Assembly: GCA_946902985.2 (NCBI GenBank)
Contig: OX336388.2
Coordinates: 368,887,387-368,951,386 of the forward strand
Source of the DNA: Meconema thalassinum
Taxonomy: Eukaryota; Arthropoda; Insecta; Orthoptera; Tettigoniidae
Direction of reading: 5' to 3'
DNA: 64,000 nucleotides
A program made the position numbers and the translations under genes. Below the pieces are notes generated by a model. It was given only the letters and a program-made list of their open reading frames with translations. It was not told where the DNA came from and ran no database searches. Of the stretch, positions 1 to 12,500 are shown piece by piece (position 1 is the first letter of the stretch; every line of letters starts with the position of its first letter).

Positions 1-1243
1 ATATTATTGATTTAAACAAATGACTTGTCTCTAAGATAGCCCACCCAGATTCTGGTGAGATCTTAAAATAGCGACACCGTACGTTATGTATGTAGTAACA
101 AACAAAAACTCAAGACAGCGCAATCAAGTGGCATACCAGACAAGGTGCAGAGTGAGGTAGTCATTAGTTTCCTCATTGAGCTAACGCAGTCCCAGTAGCT
201 ATTTTCACTTTATCCTCAGACACCTGCTGTGGGTCGAATGCCCATATTCAACACCACGCATTCCTCGATAGCTTCCATATAAATATACCATGGATGATAC
301 TGACACATCGATAAAAGACCAATGTTATTCTAGCCTGTGCCATTAGACAAATGCAAAAAATCTACATCAATCCCCTGATGGCAAAAGGTGGGGAAAGATA
401 ATATTGCACCTTGCTCTTCGTCCAATTGTGTCGTTGTTGATTCATTTAAGGGCTTGTGACATCTTGGTTTTGTAGCCTCGAGTACCTGGGTGTGAGTGGA
501 ATCTGCCTGATAAACTACCGGGTGCCCGGGAATGTTCTCCTCAGTGGATACGTGCAGCTGCGAGTGGTTGCGTCATCAGTTCAGTTGGCAGCACCGTGTC
601 CTTGATGGGTGAAGGCCACATGTGTGGGCTGTGGGCTGTCGAATTTGTCAGTGTGTATTGCAATAAGCCAGCATGTGTGTCATCAGCACTTCTATACTCT
701 CAATTACCAATAATGGTCGCTGACAGCTGTCAAAGCTAGCACATGGGGAAACGCTGCGTTGCCACTGAGGCAGATCATGACTCATAACATTCCAAGAGGC
801 TTGCAGGAAGACACAAATACTGGGGAAGATAGACCCCCTGCCTGGCACTCTAATGACCGTGACGAGTGAAGACACACAGAGTCAAACCATGTGCTTACAG
901 CTGTGTCGGCATATAATGCAATATTCACTCGCTGTTGCTATGGAGACCGTTACCCCTCTCGTCTCCACTCCTCACTCAAGCGGGTGACAGCTTTCACCGA
1001 CCATCTTTTGTAAATCAGAGTATAGCATCAGTTATGAATGGCTGTGGTGAATATAAAGTTTACTGTTTGTTATGATACAAGCGAAGGCCGTGCTGCCAAC
1101 GTAACTGGTGACGTAATCTCTCGCAGCAGCTTGTAGGCACTGCGGAGAACATTCCCGGGCGCACTGTACATCGTTGTGATGGATCTACTGGTGTGTGTAG
1201 TTATACTAAGGGTTAGACTTTAGATCAGAGGTTTCCGTGTCCT
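1..1243. other. Unannotated spacer
   Basis: I see no convincing gene, RNA or recognisable mobile element here. A 75-codon open frame on the minus strand (648-875) has no recognisable domain and looks like chance. Base composition is mixed and includes scattered GT-rich stretches. Confidence 0.4.
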
Positions 1244-1345
1244 TAATATAGGTACCATCCCCGCATTTGCCTGGAGTAGAGGCGGGAAAACCACGGAAAC
1301 CCTCTTGTAAGAAGACTGAAATCGAACCCACCTCCTCTCAGGTTG
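1244..1345 (-). repeat. SINE body fragment (type B)
   Basis: Read on the minus strand, this carries the same body as the more complete SINE at 43209-43525: a 'ccacttctactccaggcaaatg'-like block next to a 'ggttttcc' block. The tRNA-like head is missing or too degraded to see. This is a decayed partial copy. Confidence 0.5.
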
Positions 1346-1462
1346 GTGTAGTGTGATTTACGCACGTCCTTGCGAACGGTGCTACTTGCGTACTTGGTAT
1401 GAAGGTCATGATGTGATGGCGCTAGTTGTGTACACCTAAAATAGACAAGGGTTGGTGAGCCA

Positions 1463-1481
1463 GGTTAGGTTAGGTTAGGGG
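1463..1481 (+). repeat. Short TTAGG-type run
   Basis: About three consecutive GGTTA units. TTAGG is the common insect telomere repeat, but three units can arise by chance. It is only a weak pointer to an insect source. Confidence 0.35.
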
Positions 1482-1950
1482 CCGGCGTTAAGGCAATGAA
1501 ACAGTAAAAAGGATTTAGAATGACTACACCTGGCGAGATCTGTGAGAACTAAATCCTGTAAAGGCTATCCATAGCACGGGTCCCTGAGGGTGGCAGAGGT
1601 AATGTACGCAACTAGCGCCATAAATGTATCAATTAGGGTTGTCCTCAACTAGCACTTACGGATCTATACTCTGTAACCTGCGAGAATGCGATTGACGGTT
1701 CTCCTCTCGCCATGTGGTCTGAGAACGACGTTGCCAAACTGTACAAGCTAGTGATACACCTGACCAGGCACTGAAGCACGTGGACTTAATATTGCAACGC
1801 CGAGTATTATGACATCAACTATGCGAACATGGATTGGTCAAGAAGCAGAGGGGTGATGACTGACGTGGAATTTCTGGCCAAATGTCAATCCCTTTCTCCA
1901 GGCGTACAGAGCATTTTATTATAATATATATTCCTCAGGTTTGCCTATTT

Positions 1951-2141
1951 AAATAATAATAATGTTATTGGTTTTACGTCCCTTTTAACTACTGCGGCAT
2001 TTAGAGACGCCATGCCAGGGTGCCAGAATTTTGCCCTGACATTTGCGCACCCTCAAATACCAACTGACTGCGCCGGGATTTGATCCCGCTATCTTGGGCT
2101 CAGTAGACAAGAACGTTACCGCTGAGCCACGCAGCCAGTCG
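1951..2141 (-). mobile_element. tRNA-derived SINE (type A)
   Basis: On the minus strand it starts with a tRNA-like A box (GTGGCTCAGCGGTAACG), followed by a B-box-like block and a body ending in an (AAT)n-type tail at 1951-1965. The same layout occurs on the plus strand at 45634-45870, so the two are copies of one family. Pol III-transcribed SINEs rely on LINE machinery to move. Confidence 0.7.
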
Positions 2142-2235
2142 ATTCCCTAGTGAGGCTGAGAGCAGGCCCACTCCGTTCCAACCCTCAGACCAGAATTACA
2201 TTCCTTGGCAGTGCTGAGGATCGTATCGCTACAAC

Positions 2236-3015
2236 ACGATGATGATGATGATGATGATGATAATTGCTGTTTTAAGGGGCCTAACATCTAGGTTATCGGC
2301 CCCTGATGGTTTGGGTGATCGTGGAGATGAAAATGAAATGCAAACATAAAACTAAAACTAACTACTAACATTCATACTAGAAGAAGAAATGGAAAATTAA
2401 GGAGAAAAAGGCAAATAAAGGACAGGAGGAAAAGAAATGCCCTCAACACTCGAAGAATGCGGATTGAGGGACTTGGAAGGAAGGAGAGCCATGAAAGGCA
2501 GATAGGAAATTGAAAGAGGAGAGGGTCCTCCCCAAAGGTAAGGGACAAAAGGGGAAAACGGACCCAGCTCAGGAATCCCTCGGGGTCGCCAATTCCCGAA
2601 CTCACCAGCCGTGAGCCCTTGAGGGTGTAGCATTATCTAGGGTGCACCAAAAGTGGTGGGGCTACATACACCCGGCCTCCTTGAGGGCCTTGAGTAGAAA
2701 GCAGGATATATCGTGAAAAGAAAAAGAAGGATGACCCCTCGCAGAAGGAGGGAATCAGAAAAGATGAGACAAGGGACAATTAAGGCGGGAAAGGAAGAGA
2801 CTCCCTAGGCCTCGGATACTCTAATACCGTCGGAGTCAGGAGAGAACAAGAGTTGACCAAGTGAGGTCTACAGGAAAGAAGACAGAGAGGAGCCCGGCAC
2901 AAGTAAGTGGAAGCAATGCTGGCCTCAGCTGGGGCCCCGTGGTCGCCAACCCACGTCCCACTAGATGTGAGCCCCTGGGGGAGCTACACCGCGAGTTGGA
3001 CCGACTGAATATAAC
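2236..3015 (-). repeat. Probable LINE 3' region with (ATC)n tail
   Basis: The left edge (2238-2260) is a GAT microsatellite. Read on the minus strand, the block ends in a GC-rich motif around 'taggccccttaaaac' followed by (ATC)n, which suggests a LINE 3' untranslated end. Two related GC-rich segments (about 2565-2640 and 2920-3000) recur inside. No reverse transcriptase coding is visible. The family is unassigned and the LINE call is inference. Confidence 0.4.
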
Positions 3016-3689
3016 CATTGAATTGTTCATACTGTAAGGCGACACTAATAAATGCCCTCAGAGTTTTCTACACTTTAAATGTGTGACATATCACTGAGGG
3101 AAATTGTCAAATATTGAGGAGTCGCCTTTCGTATATACCGGCAATCTACAAAATACTACTCCTTGGTTCTTGACGGGAAATTACCCGTATGAACTTCCAA
3201 CTTAATTGTCATGTTCAATTGAATTGCTTGCTGCCTCGCGCAGTCACGTAATACAATTTCCGGAACCCAGCCTGGTTCCCATCGACTGCTCAACTTCACA
3301 GGTTTCCGACATTGCTATTAGCACTCAAACAACGTGAGTGCTCCAAGGTGACAGCTGCATGGATTGCATAAAGAAGGTGACTTTGTAAACATCTAAGATT
3401 TCACCAACAGGTCGCGCATAGGTCAAGCAGCGACCATAGCCCCAGGACGTTTCTTGATTCAGAAACTCAAGACGCATATAACGGACCAGACCACCTAAGA
3501 TCAATCATTGCCATGGGTCACACTCATCGCTTCGTTAATAAATTAGCTCCCTTTGCTATTGTGTGAGATAGCGGTCACGATCTTGACTTGTAGTAAATCT
3601 TATATTAAAGATGAAGGAAAATATAGGCTTATGTAAATTTTAAAAAAAATATTTTTATGTGAATGGAAGGTCCTTTCCCGGTCATAAAG

Positions 3690-4190
3690 GATACCTAAGA
3701 TGGATGTGGAAACAATGACTTAGGACCAAGTATACGGGGAAAACAATAAACAGTGCACTGGGATAGAAGTAGTTGTAAGTTGATATTTCCAACCATCTAC
3801 ACATAATGTTTTATTTATTAATCCAGATATAGGTTAAAATGATTTAAAAAGAGATAAACAATACCTGAGATGGTTTTAGGAACAATGTGTTAAGTCCAAG
3901 TATACGGGGAAAACAAAAACTGCGTACTTCAAAAGAATGAGTCATACGATTATCTTCCCAACCATATAAACATAATGGATTATTACCCCAGATATGGGTT
4001 GAAAGGGTTTAAAAGGTGATCAAAAATACCTGAGGCGGTTTGGGAAATATTGATTTAGGTCCAAGTATACGGGGAAAACAATGAACAGTGCACTGGAGAA
4101 GAAGGCGGCTTAGGTTGATCTATCCAGTCTCATAAACATGAAGTTTTTCTAATCTAAATAAAAGTTAAATGGTTCAAAAGGGGATAAAAA
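3690..4190 (+). repeat. Three-copy ~168-bp tandem repeat
   Basis: The block 'ccaagtatacggggaaaaca' begins at 3726, 3896 and 4061, giving spacings of 170 and 165 bases, with similar sequence between the anchors. The copies are clearly diverged. No coding potential was recognised. Confidence 0.75.
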
Positions 4191-4421
4191 AAATCCTCTC
4201 GGCACGCCGGAAGGCGGAGGTAGATTTCACCGGGCAAACTAGGGGATAGGCTATAATAGGCAAAATATGCAGGTTTTCGTAGGAGGATCAGACCTCATTG
4301 ATTGCAAGATAGTATTTTACATTTAGAGGTTAATTAACTTTTTTTTCGTTTTTGTATGCATATTTTTATCATTTTATTGTCTTATGGGGATGGTAACCTC
4401 CTTGTCATTTGGGGTTCATTT

Positions 4422-4610
4422 TTAGCCTACTTTTCACATTTTGCAAAAATGAGGAAAAAGTAGACTTATGAGAACGGGCAAACAAGAGTTTAGTGCTTTT
4501 CAGTCGGTCAACACGAATTCGTGTTGACCGACTGAAAAGCACTAAACCCTTGTTTACTAAGGCAACACTGAAAATATGGCTTCAAACACCACAAAGAACG
4601 GGCAAATGTG

Positions 4611-4658
<48 letters not shown>

Positions 4659-5589
4659 CTTCTGTCTGTCTGTCTGGCTGTGTGTGTGTCCCCCCTATCA
4701 ACTCCTAAACGGCTGCAGCAATCAAAACCAAATTTAGTATGAGTAAAGATGTGCACCGGAATATCTCACGTCCATATTTGAAAATGATGTCAGTGCTACC
4801 AACTGCTGAAAAAACGCACTAGAAATTTGAGCTCCATGTTGGATATCTTGCAAGGTATGCATGGGAGCTATTCCAAAATTGGCACAAATTCAGATAATAC
4901 TATTTCAGTTTAATATCCAGGAGGCCAACAATGACAGTGTTGCCAAAATAATTTTAAGCCTTCTGATAGGTCCAATGTTTAAATGCATATAACTTCTACA
5001 CTATCAATTGGATTTCAACCAAATTATGTATGTAACATCTGTACATAAACATATATGAATGAGCATATTCTCAAGAGCCAATAGGGCTACCAACTGTTAA
5101 TAATTGCTCTCTCTATTTTTTTTATCCAAATACCAATATATCAGAAAGTATGAAAGCCAACAGCTTTACACTATGCACACGTAAATTCTGACATTTTAGA
5201 TTAATTTGGAGTAACTTTTATACGTCAGTTCTACCAACATGATTATAAGCCTGCTGATAGTACCAATTTTTAAATACATGTAACTTCTATACTATCAGTT
5301 GGATTTCAACCAAATTTCGTATGTGCTATGTGTACCATAACAGATATGACTATAAGTATTGTTAAGAGCAATCAGGGCTGCCAACTGTTAATAAATGCTG
5401 TCTATATTGTTTTTACCCTAATATCAATATACCAGAAAGTATGCAAGCCAACAGCTCTATACTTTGCACACGTATAGCACCTGACATTCTAGATTAATTT
5501 GGAGTAATTAATACAAGGCAGTGCTGCCAACATGATTCTATGCCTGCTGATATGTCCTATTTTAAAATACATGTAATTTCTATACTAAC
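4422..5589 (-). mobile_element. Hairpin-capped repeat element A1, left part
   Basis: The element reads on the minus strand and its hairpin-bearing 3' end lies at the left (about 4424-4468: two ~11-base arms around an AT-rich loop). Next come a (TGTC)n microsatellite (about 4613-4680), a 'ccccctatcaactcc' block and tandem units of ~292 bp. The right part is at 19130-19515. A2 (38912-40342) is an uninterrupted copy. The long-LTR element at 5590-19129 split this copy. Terminal hairpin, subterminal inverted repeats and internal tandem repeats resemble non-autonomous Helentron-type elements, but that assignment is inference. Confidence 0.6.
4483..4594. mobile_element. Palindromic fold-back insertion, 12-bp TSD
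   Basis: A 112-bp insertion in the A1 element, flanked by the 12-bp direct repeat agaacgggcaaa (4471-4482 and 4595-4606). It contains a perfect 60-bp palindrome (4488-4547) centred on GAATTC, extendable to ~76 bp with one mismatch. The arm sequence (TTTTCAGTCGGTCAACAC) matches the ends of the fold-back element at 54545-54910, so this looks like two element ends fused back to back. Confidence 0.75.
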
Positions 5590-7536
5590 TGATATGTGCA
5601 AGTGCACGTCTCTTCGTTTTCAATCATGTATATTCCGGTGGATCATACTTCATGACATTTGAACCGACCGCCTGTTGTCGTGGTTCCGTTGGTCAACGCG
5701 AGATGGCTCCTGCTGTCGGACTTCGGCTTTATCCAAGTAGTTCCTGCTTATTCACCAATAGAGTGCGTTGGTGTTTCCTTTAAAACTCTACCAATTCGTG
5801 ACATAAGTGAAAAACAATTATGATTCCAGCGTCTTAAAACGAATGCCGGTGTATTCATGATACCGCCAAATTATGTACTTAATTATGACATTGTTGTTTG
5901 AGGTGTCAAACCGTGATTGGACATTTTCCAAATATCATGCATGCAGCGCGCCTGGCTTCCTTGTCGGCGCCATTATGTGTTGTCATCGGTAACTGAACAG
6001 TCTGGATTGGACTGAGTGATCGTGAATTGGATTGTCTATTGAGGCGGGGGCTTGTGCCCCTCGCCTCACCAAGAAATGGAATTACATTACAAAAACGTAA
6101 ACCGCAGTGGGTAGGAAGTGGGATCGTCGCCCCTGAAGCATGGTCTACCTTATTTTCGCCGGAATGAGAAAACTTGAAGATGTTTAGTGTCAATGGTTGC
6201 GTGTGCCAGCAACAGTCATCTGGGCAGTTTTTTTTTTAATTATTTATTAGTGTTATGTTTGTTTTTTCATCAGTGTCTCCCCAAAGGCCTTATTAAGGTA
6301 TGTTTTGAAACATTTAATTTAAATTATTGCAGCTCCTTATTTTGCATTGTGTGATGAGTGTTTGTTTTAGTTCTGAAAGGTTGACCTTGGAATAGATATG
6401 TCACCTATAAAAATGTAAAATTTTGTTAAATTTTTTGTCCGGGGAACACTAATGTTTTCTTCTTAACTTATTATTTGCATCTAGTTAAGGCAGTTTCTTC
6501 TTATAATATTATGGTAATGGCCAGACGAGTCTATTTACAATAGGCCTAAATTGGTTCATTAGTCGGTCTTTTTTTTGTCTGATCCGTTGCATGTAAAAAC
6601 CTTTTGATCTCGTAATGTCTAGAGTTTGTTATATCTAGCTGTTTTCTCACTGGAGAAGTTTATTTTAAATATGTAAATTACGCGTTTCTCATTATTACGT
6701 ACTGATGTACATTCTTCTGTTCTCGGTCGCCATGGTAACTTGTTTACTGAAGTGCATTGTGGGTTTTTTTTTCTGTTTTTTTTTGTTTGAAGTGCACGTT
6801 CTTGGGTCATGGTGATGTTGGTTAACTTATTTGTTTTAATTTTCCTTTGGTTTTCCTTTTTGTTGGAGTTTTCTTGGTACTCCTTCGTTATTCTTTCGTT
6901 ACCTTGTTTTTGGTAATTATTTTGCACTAGTTTTTTTTCTGATTCTCCAAGGCCCTCATGGTCCAGTTTGGGAGTGTGTCTGGTGCTTATTTAGTTTTCT
7001 TTTTTGGGTTTGTAGCTGGTTATGCTCTTACCTCAAGTAATCCTTTTTGATATTGGCCTTAAATATTTATTATTTCTACAGTGAGAATTCTAGCTGAGAT
7101 TTTATTTTATTTTTAAATTTTGGCTGCCTGATGCATGTTGTGTTTGCTGGTGGAGGTGTTTTCTTTTTAAATTTTAACATTAAATGTTTATTTTAAATTT
7201 TCATGCAGCTGTTGTGGCATTATTTCACCGACGGCAGTTCCGTTGGTTTTTGGGGGGTGTTTGTACGATAGCCTGTGTGTGTTGTCCCCTTCTCCATCTT
7301 CCTTCCACCCCTTTTGGAGCTCTTCTATTGGGACTTGTCTTCTGGAGGTGATTTTGCTGCGGAGGTGACCCGGACCTCTGAATACAGGTAAGTTGGCCCA
7401 TCCACGCTCCCCGTACACGTCTCATTCTGGTAAGCCAAGCGATGTTGTCCCACCACGGTGTCACAATGGTGAAGCAGAGCGTTGGTTATCGAGTTACCGA
7501 CGTGCTGCTGGCCAGTGCCGTTAATGTGGTGTTGCA
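5590..7536 (+). mobile_element. 5' LTR of a long-LTR non-coding retroelement
   Basis: This 1947-bp repeat starts TG and ends CA. It is nearly identical to 17179-19129, differing by a few substitutions and small indels in T-runs. The outer flanks carry the 5-bp target duplication CTAAC (5585-5589 and 19130-19134), and joining the flanks restores the sequence found in the uninterrupted relative at about 39955. Open frames inside, including one of 95 codons present in both LTRs, show no recognisable domain. Confidence 0.9.
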
Positions 7537-8859
7537 TTTTGGTAGCAGATCCTGCTCATGTTCACTTCCGTAACTATCCCCTCCCCAGTACCCACAGGCT
7601 GTTTTATGGACCCCTCTAGAGCCGATGGGTCAGTTGTTGGTGTGATTTTGTCAGGAAAGTGCACGTAATGTTGTGTAAAGCTAATCCTTGTCGTTTGTGT
7701 TGTTTCATGGTTGCCTCTGAATGTACATGTGGAATGCTGTAAGTGTCCTGTTATAAGCGAGGTGTTTCCTGCTGTAGTTTTACCCTGTTGGTGTGCAACA
7801 TTCCAAATTAAGAAGCAGCTCGGTGAGTGACTGACATGTGTTCTTGGCATGGGAAATGGGATTTCTTAATGTTCTGATAGCCTATATGTTGCGTGTGAAG
7901 GCATCCTGGAGCCCCGTCGGAAGCTGGTAGCCTGATGTTTTGTGCCTATTTTTGTAAATTAGCTCCCTGTTCCCGAGCCAAGCAGGCGATGACTTCTGCA
8001 GTTCTGGGCTACGTTGTGCATGATGTTTTTGTCGAAATTTCAGGTGTCGAGACAGTGTTGGTGTTTAAGAAGACTGTTGTGTTCCTGTATGTTTCTTTGC
8101 ATGATATTCTGTGGTGATATGCTGTCCTCGTAAATTATTTATTATGGAACTGTCACGCCTATTGGTGTTATGGCAAAGTGTAGTCCGATTAAAAGGGCTA
8201 ACCTATGGAAATCTGCCCGCCCTATGTCCCTATTGTGGTGCCAGAAGGCACATTTAACATGCATGTCACTATTTTTTGGCTAGGAATTCTTCCCTAACTC
8301 TTTCAAGGTAAGTGTATGTTTTGGGGTGTTTTTATCGCAGTGTGCGATTTGTAATTTTTTGTTCTTAAACTTACATTATACTGCAATCGTTCTGGGATAA
8401 GGGTGTATCGTGTGAAAATCGTGTCTGGATGTATGTGTTAACGTTAGATTTTGATTTAGATTTGTAGGGTGGGGTAATTCAGGCGTTGTTTTGTTTGCAA
8501 AAGTAAGGTTAGGATCGTATTTTTATTAGTTGCTTTCCTTGTAATTTTGAACTAAAGCGAATATGTAGGAGTGTTATACGTGGAGATATCTACTGTCTGG
8601 GGTTAGCTAGGTTAGAAGTATGGGATTCTTTCTTGGTTTGATCCCTGGGCAGGTTGTATATAGGACTTGCACGATCCGAACTGGCTTGGTATGGGACAGG
8701 ACTGTTCGATGAAATGCAAGTATGTGTCATGTAACTTAATGTAATTGTAAGGGTATTGTGTTTTTTATTGTATTTGTTTGTGTTATGATATCTCTACGAC
8801 TACATAACTTGCATATTTGAGTATTAATGGGAATTATTTTTGTGGGTGGTTAAACTTAT
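7537..8859 (+). mobile_element. Interior of the long-LTR element, left part (non-coding)
   Basis: This is the sequence downstream of the 5' LTR. No gag, protease, reverse transcriptase or integrase motif is visible in any frame; the longest frames are under 110 codons and featureless. With 15402-17162 it forms a ~3.1-kb non-coding interior once the nested Gypsy element is removed. The complete element would be about 7.0 kb. This matches the idea of a large retrotransposon derivative (LARD), a non-autonomous LTR element that borrows proteins. Confidence 0.75.
7540..7550 (+). promoter_or_regulatory. Primer binding site, initiator tRNA-Met type
   Basis: Three bases after the LTR comes TGGTAGCAGA, complementary to the CCA-bearing 3' end of animal initiator tRNA-Met (…UCUGCUACCA). 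This position and match are what reverse transcription of an LTR element needs, and they fix the plus-strand orientation. Confidence 0.8.
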
Positions 8860-9543
8860 TGTTACGTGCCACCCCCCTAGTGGCACTTTTGTTAACTGGA
8901 TTACGGTGGGGTACAAAGCACAACACCAATTACTGCTTAAAGAAATAATTAACTTTATTGTGGCCAGAAAATTACACTAATCAGCAAATACAAGCAATTA
9001 GGAGCCTTCTCCAGTTTCCTCAAATCTCTTCCTTATGCGCTCTTGGCCCCTTTCACTTGCAACAGACCACAGAAGTTAATCCGTCCTAATGAGTACGGTG
9101 GCCTTGACAGAAACTACCTGTTCCTCTCATTTATGTTCTCCGACCGCAATTACTTACGATCACTTGCTGCAGGCTATTTCGCTGTCCACAAGCTGGGAGA
9201 AACAATGTCACAGGATTTCGTAACTCGCACAGCACTTCGTCACCACACTTCTGTCGCACAAGATAATCGCTCGCACTAGCTCGTAAAACACCACCCAACT
9301 GCTTCACGGGTCACTCTTATATAGCAGGCCGGTGACTCAATAAATGGTTCTAGATCCATCCAGAGTCCACGGCTTCTCGAGGTTTCCACCGCTGGTCCAG
9401 TCACGAATCTTCTGGACTATCCCTTTGTCTGTAGTAGCCCTGTTGCATAAGGCGCGCGCAATACAGGAGGCAAGCCACAGCCCAGCCCCTGGGGCAGTTG
9501 TGACTCAAGCGGCGAGCGATGACACAAACTCACAGCCGTAACA
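8860..9543 (-). mobile_element. 3' LTR of the Ty3/Gypsy element
   Basis: This 684-bp repeat starts TGTTACG and ends CGTAACA. It appears identical by eye to 14714-15397. The 4-bp target duplication TTAT flanks the whole element (8856-8859 and 15398-15401). On the minus strand it carries a TATATAAG box (about 9314-9323) and an AATAAA signal (about 8954-8959), plausible promoter and polyadenylation signals. The element lies inside the long-LTR retroelement and is therefore younger. Confidence 0.95.
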
Positions 9544-9556
9544 CCACCCCCTTCCT
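9544..9556 (-). promoter_or_regulatory. Polypurine tract of the Gypsy element
   Basis: On the minus strand the sequence abutting the 3' LTR is AGGAAGGGGGTGG, a purine run in the expected place for priming plus-strand DNA synthesis. Confidence 0.9.
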
Positions 9557-9580
9557 AAAAAGGCTGATCGTCCCGATCAA

Positions 9581-12500
9581 TCATTGGTCCGTCTGTGTCC
9601 CTCCGTAGGCTGCCAGGCGATCTCGATGCACGATCTTCATCTTCGCCCTCGGGCTCCGCTGGATCCTGTAGACGACATCGTTGATCCGTTTCACGACTCG
9701 GTACGGGCCCTCCCAGGACTTCTGCAGTTTGGGTGACAGGCCTTTCTTCCGTAATGGGTTGAAGAGCCAGACCAGGTCGTCCTCGTGGAATCCGTCGGCA
9801 TCCGTCTGCTGGTCGTATCGGGTCTTCATTCTGTCGGTCTCGATCCGCAGTTTCCTCCTCGCGAACGCGTGCACGTCCTCCAGTTGGTCGACCAGTTCTT
9901 GACAATACTGGCTTACCGGGATCGGATCATTCCCAGGTCGGCCAAAGGCAAGATCGACAGGTAGACGGAGCTCCCTCCCAAACATGGCCCGGGCTGGAGT
10001 GCACCCGGTGGCTTCATGCACGGCGGCGCGGTAGGCCAGGAGAAATAGTGGAAGATGTTTGTCCCAATCCCTCTGGTGCTCACTGACGACTATTCGAAGA
10101 TGGTTCTCGATGGTGCGATTGAATCGCTCTACCATCCCGTCGGACTGAGGGTGTAGTGGCGTTGTCCTTGTCTTCCGGATTCCCAGCAGCTGGCATAGGT
10201 TCTGGAACACCTGCGACTCGAAGTTCCTCCCTTGGTCGGAGTGCAGCTCCAGGGGTACTCCGTACCGGCTGACGAATTCCTTCACCAGGGTCTCTGCAAT
10301 CGTCGCGGCTTCTTGGTTAGGGAGCGCATACGCCTCCGGCCATTTGGTAAAGTAGTCGCTGACGACTACTATGTAGCGATTCCCTGCCTCGCTTAACGGG
10401 AATGGCCCAGCAACATCGATGGCCACTCTCTCCATGGGGCCGCCCACGTTGTAGGTCTTCAGTGGACCCCGTCGTCTTCGTCCTGGGCCCTTGCTGGCTG
10501 CGCAATCGTGGCACCTCGCGCAGTGGTTCTCCACGTCTGTTCGGCATCCGATCCAGTAGAACCGCTCTCTCAGCTTCTCCAGGGTCTTCTTTATCCCTAG
10601 GTGTCCACCAGATGATCCTCCATGAACTTCCTTCAGGACTTCCTCCGTCATAGCCTTTGGAACGACGAATTGTTCCCGAGATGTCTTCCCGTCGGTGCTC
10701 TCCCAGGCACGGCAGATGAGGCCATCCCTTACAATCAGCGAGTCCCACTGTGCCCAGTAGGACTTAAACTTTGGGCTGCAGTCACTCACAATGTTCCACC
10801 CGGGTCTGGGGACACAGGCCTTCTTCCATTCGGCTATCGGTCCCAGGTCATCATCTTCTGCTTGTGCCCGCGTGAAAGATTCGCGGCTCCAGTTCCCTTG
10901 AAGTTCCACAGTAGTCCGTCGGCACAGTATCCCGGTGTTCTCCTCCCTCCTAGTACAGAAGGTGCAGTCTTCGGGGCACGGTCTTCGTGACAGGGCGTCG
11001 GCGTTAGAATGCAGTTGGCCTTTCCTGTGCTGAATCTCAAAGTTGTATTGTTGAAGCCTCTCTAACCACCGCGCGAGTTGACCCTCGGGCTGCTTGAAGT
11101 TCAGGAGCCACCGCAGGGATGCATGGTCGGTCCTGATGAGGAATTCTTGCCCGTACAGGTACTTGTGGAAGTGTTCAATGGTCTTCACGATGGCGAGCAG
11201 CTCCTTCCTGGTGACGCAGTAGTTCCTTTCTGGCTTTGACAAGGCCTTGCTGAAGTAGGCCACTACTCTCTCCTCGCCGTCCACTACTTGCGACAGGATC
11301 CCCCCTATGCCAAAGTCGCTGGCATCGGTATCGACGATGAACCTTGTTCCAGGTCTGGGGTAGGCCAGAATAGGCGCGGTGCACAGAGCCTGCTTGAGTT
11401 GTTCGAAGGCACTGTGGCATTCTGCTGTCCACGTGAAGAGTTGGTCCTTCTCGGTCAGTCGATGTAAAGGTTTGGCGATGTCGGCGAATCCTCTCACGAA
11501 GCGACGATAATAAGTGCAGAGTCCCAGGAAGCTTCGTAGTTGGGACTTGTCCTTCGGAACTGGCCACTCCCTCACAGCAGCGGTCTTCTCTGGGTCGGTG
11601 CGCACCCCTTCCTCGGAGACGATATGCCCAAGGTACTGGACCCGCTTCTGGAAGAGCTGACACTTCTTGGGGCTCAACTTCAGCTGGGCAGCCCGTAGCT
11701 TCAACAAGATCTCCTTCAGGTTGCTGTAGTGCTCCTCGAAGCTCCTCCCCAGAACGATGACGTCGTCTAGGTAGACCAGGCAGGTCTTCCAGTGTAGTCC
11801 CCTCAGAATGGACTCCATTAGCCTTTCGAAGGTCGCAGGGGCGTTGCACAGACCGAATGGCATGACGGTGAACTGCCAGAGCCCGCTGCCCACAGAGAAC
11901 GCCGTTTTCTCGCGGTCCTTAGGGTGGACCTCCACCTGCCAGTAGCCACTCTTCAAATCCAAGGTGGAGAACCATCTTGACCCTGATATGGTGTCCAGCG
12001 TGTCGTCGATCCGGGGTAGAGGGTAGCTGTCCTTCTTCGTGACGTCGTTCACCCGCCTGTAGTCCACGCAGAACCTGGTGGAACCGTCCTTCTTCTTCAC
12101 AAGCACGACCGGAGAACTCCAAGGACTATGTGATGGCTCGATCACCCCTTGCTCCTTCATCTCTTCTACCATCCGGTCGACTTCGGCTTGCTTGGCGAGC
12201 GGGACACGTCGGAATGGGGCCCTAATCGGTGCGCTGTCCCCAACGTCGATTCTGTGCTGGACCAAGCTTGTCCTGCCGAAGTCTTTGCTCCCCACGGAGA
12301 AGACATCCTGGAATTCGCGTAGCAGGTCCTGAAGTTGGCGTGATTGCTCTTCGTCTAAATGGTCCTGGGATCCTTGGTACAGCTTCTGTAGTTCTTCTGG
12401 CAGGGCGCGTCTTCTTCGGTTGTCCGTCTGCAGGTGTCCGTCCGTCGTTTCTGTGATGCGGGCAATCCAGGTAACGGGCTCGCAGACTCCTAGGTTGGTG

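Noticed and set aside
648..875. 75-codon minus-strand frame
   Set aside because: Short, no domain, no supporting context.
1463..1481. Telomeric sequence
   Set aside because: Only about three units in mid-sequence; too short for a telomere or an interstitial array.
4493..4756. Short Cys/Ser/Val-rich or Thr/Asp/Arg-rich peptides
   Set aside because: Translations of the TGTC microsatellite in family A.
5906..6193. A 95-codon minus-strand frame, identical at 17495-17782
   Set aside because: Both copies lie in the two LTRs of the same recent insertion, so identity reflects LTR duplication, not selection; no domain was recognised.
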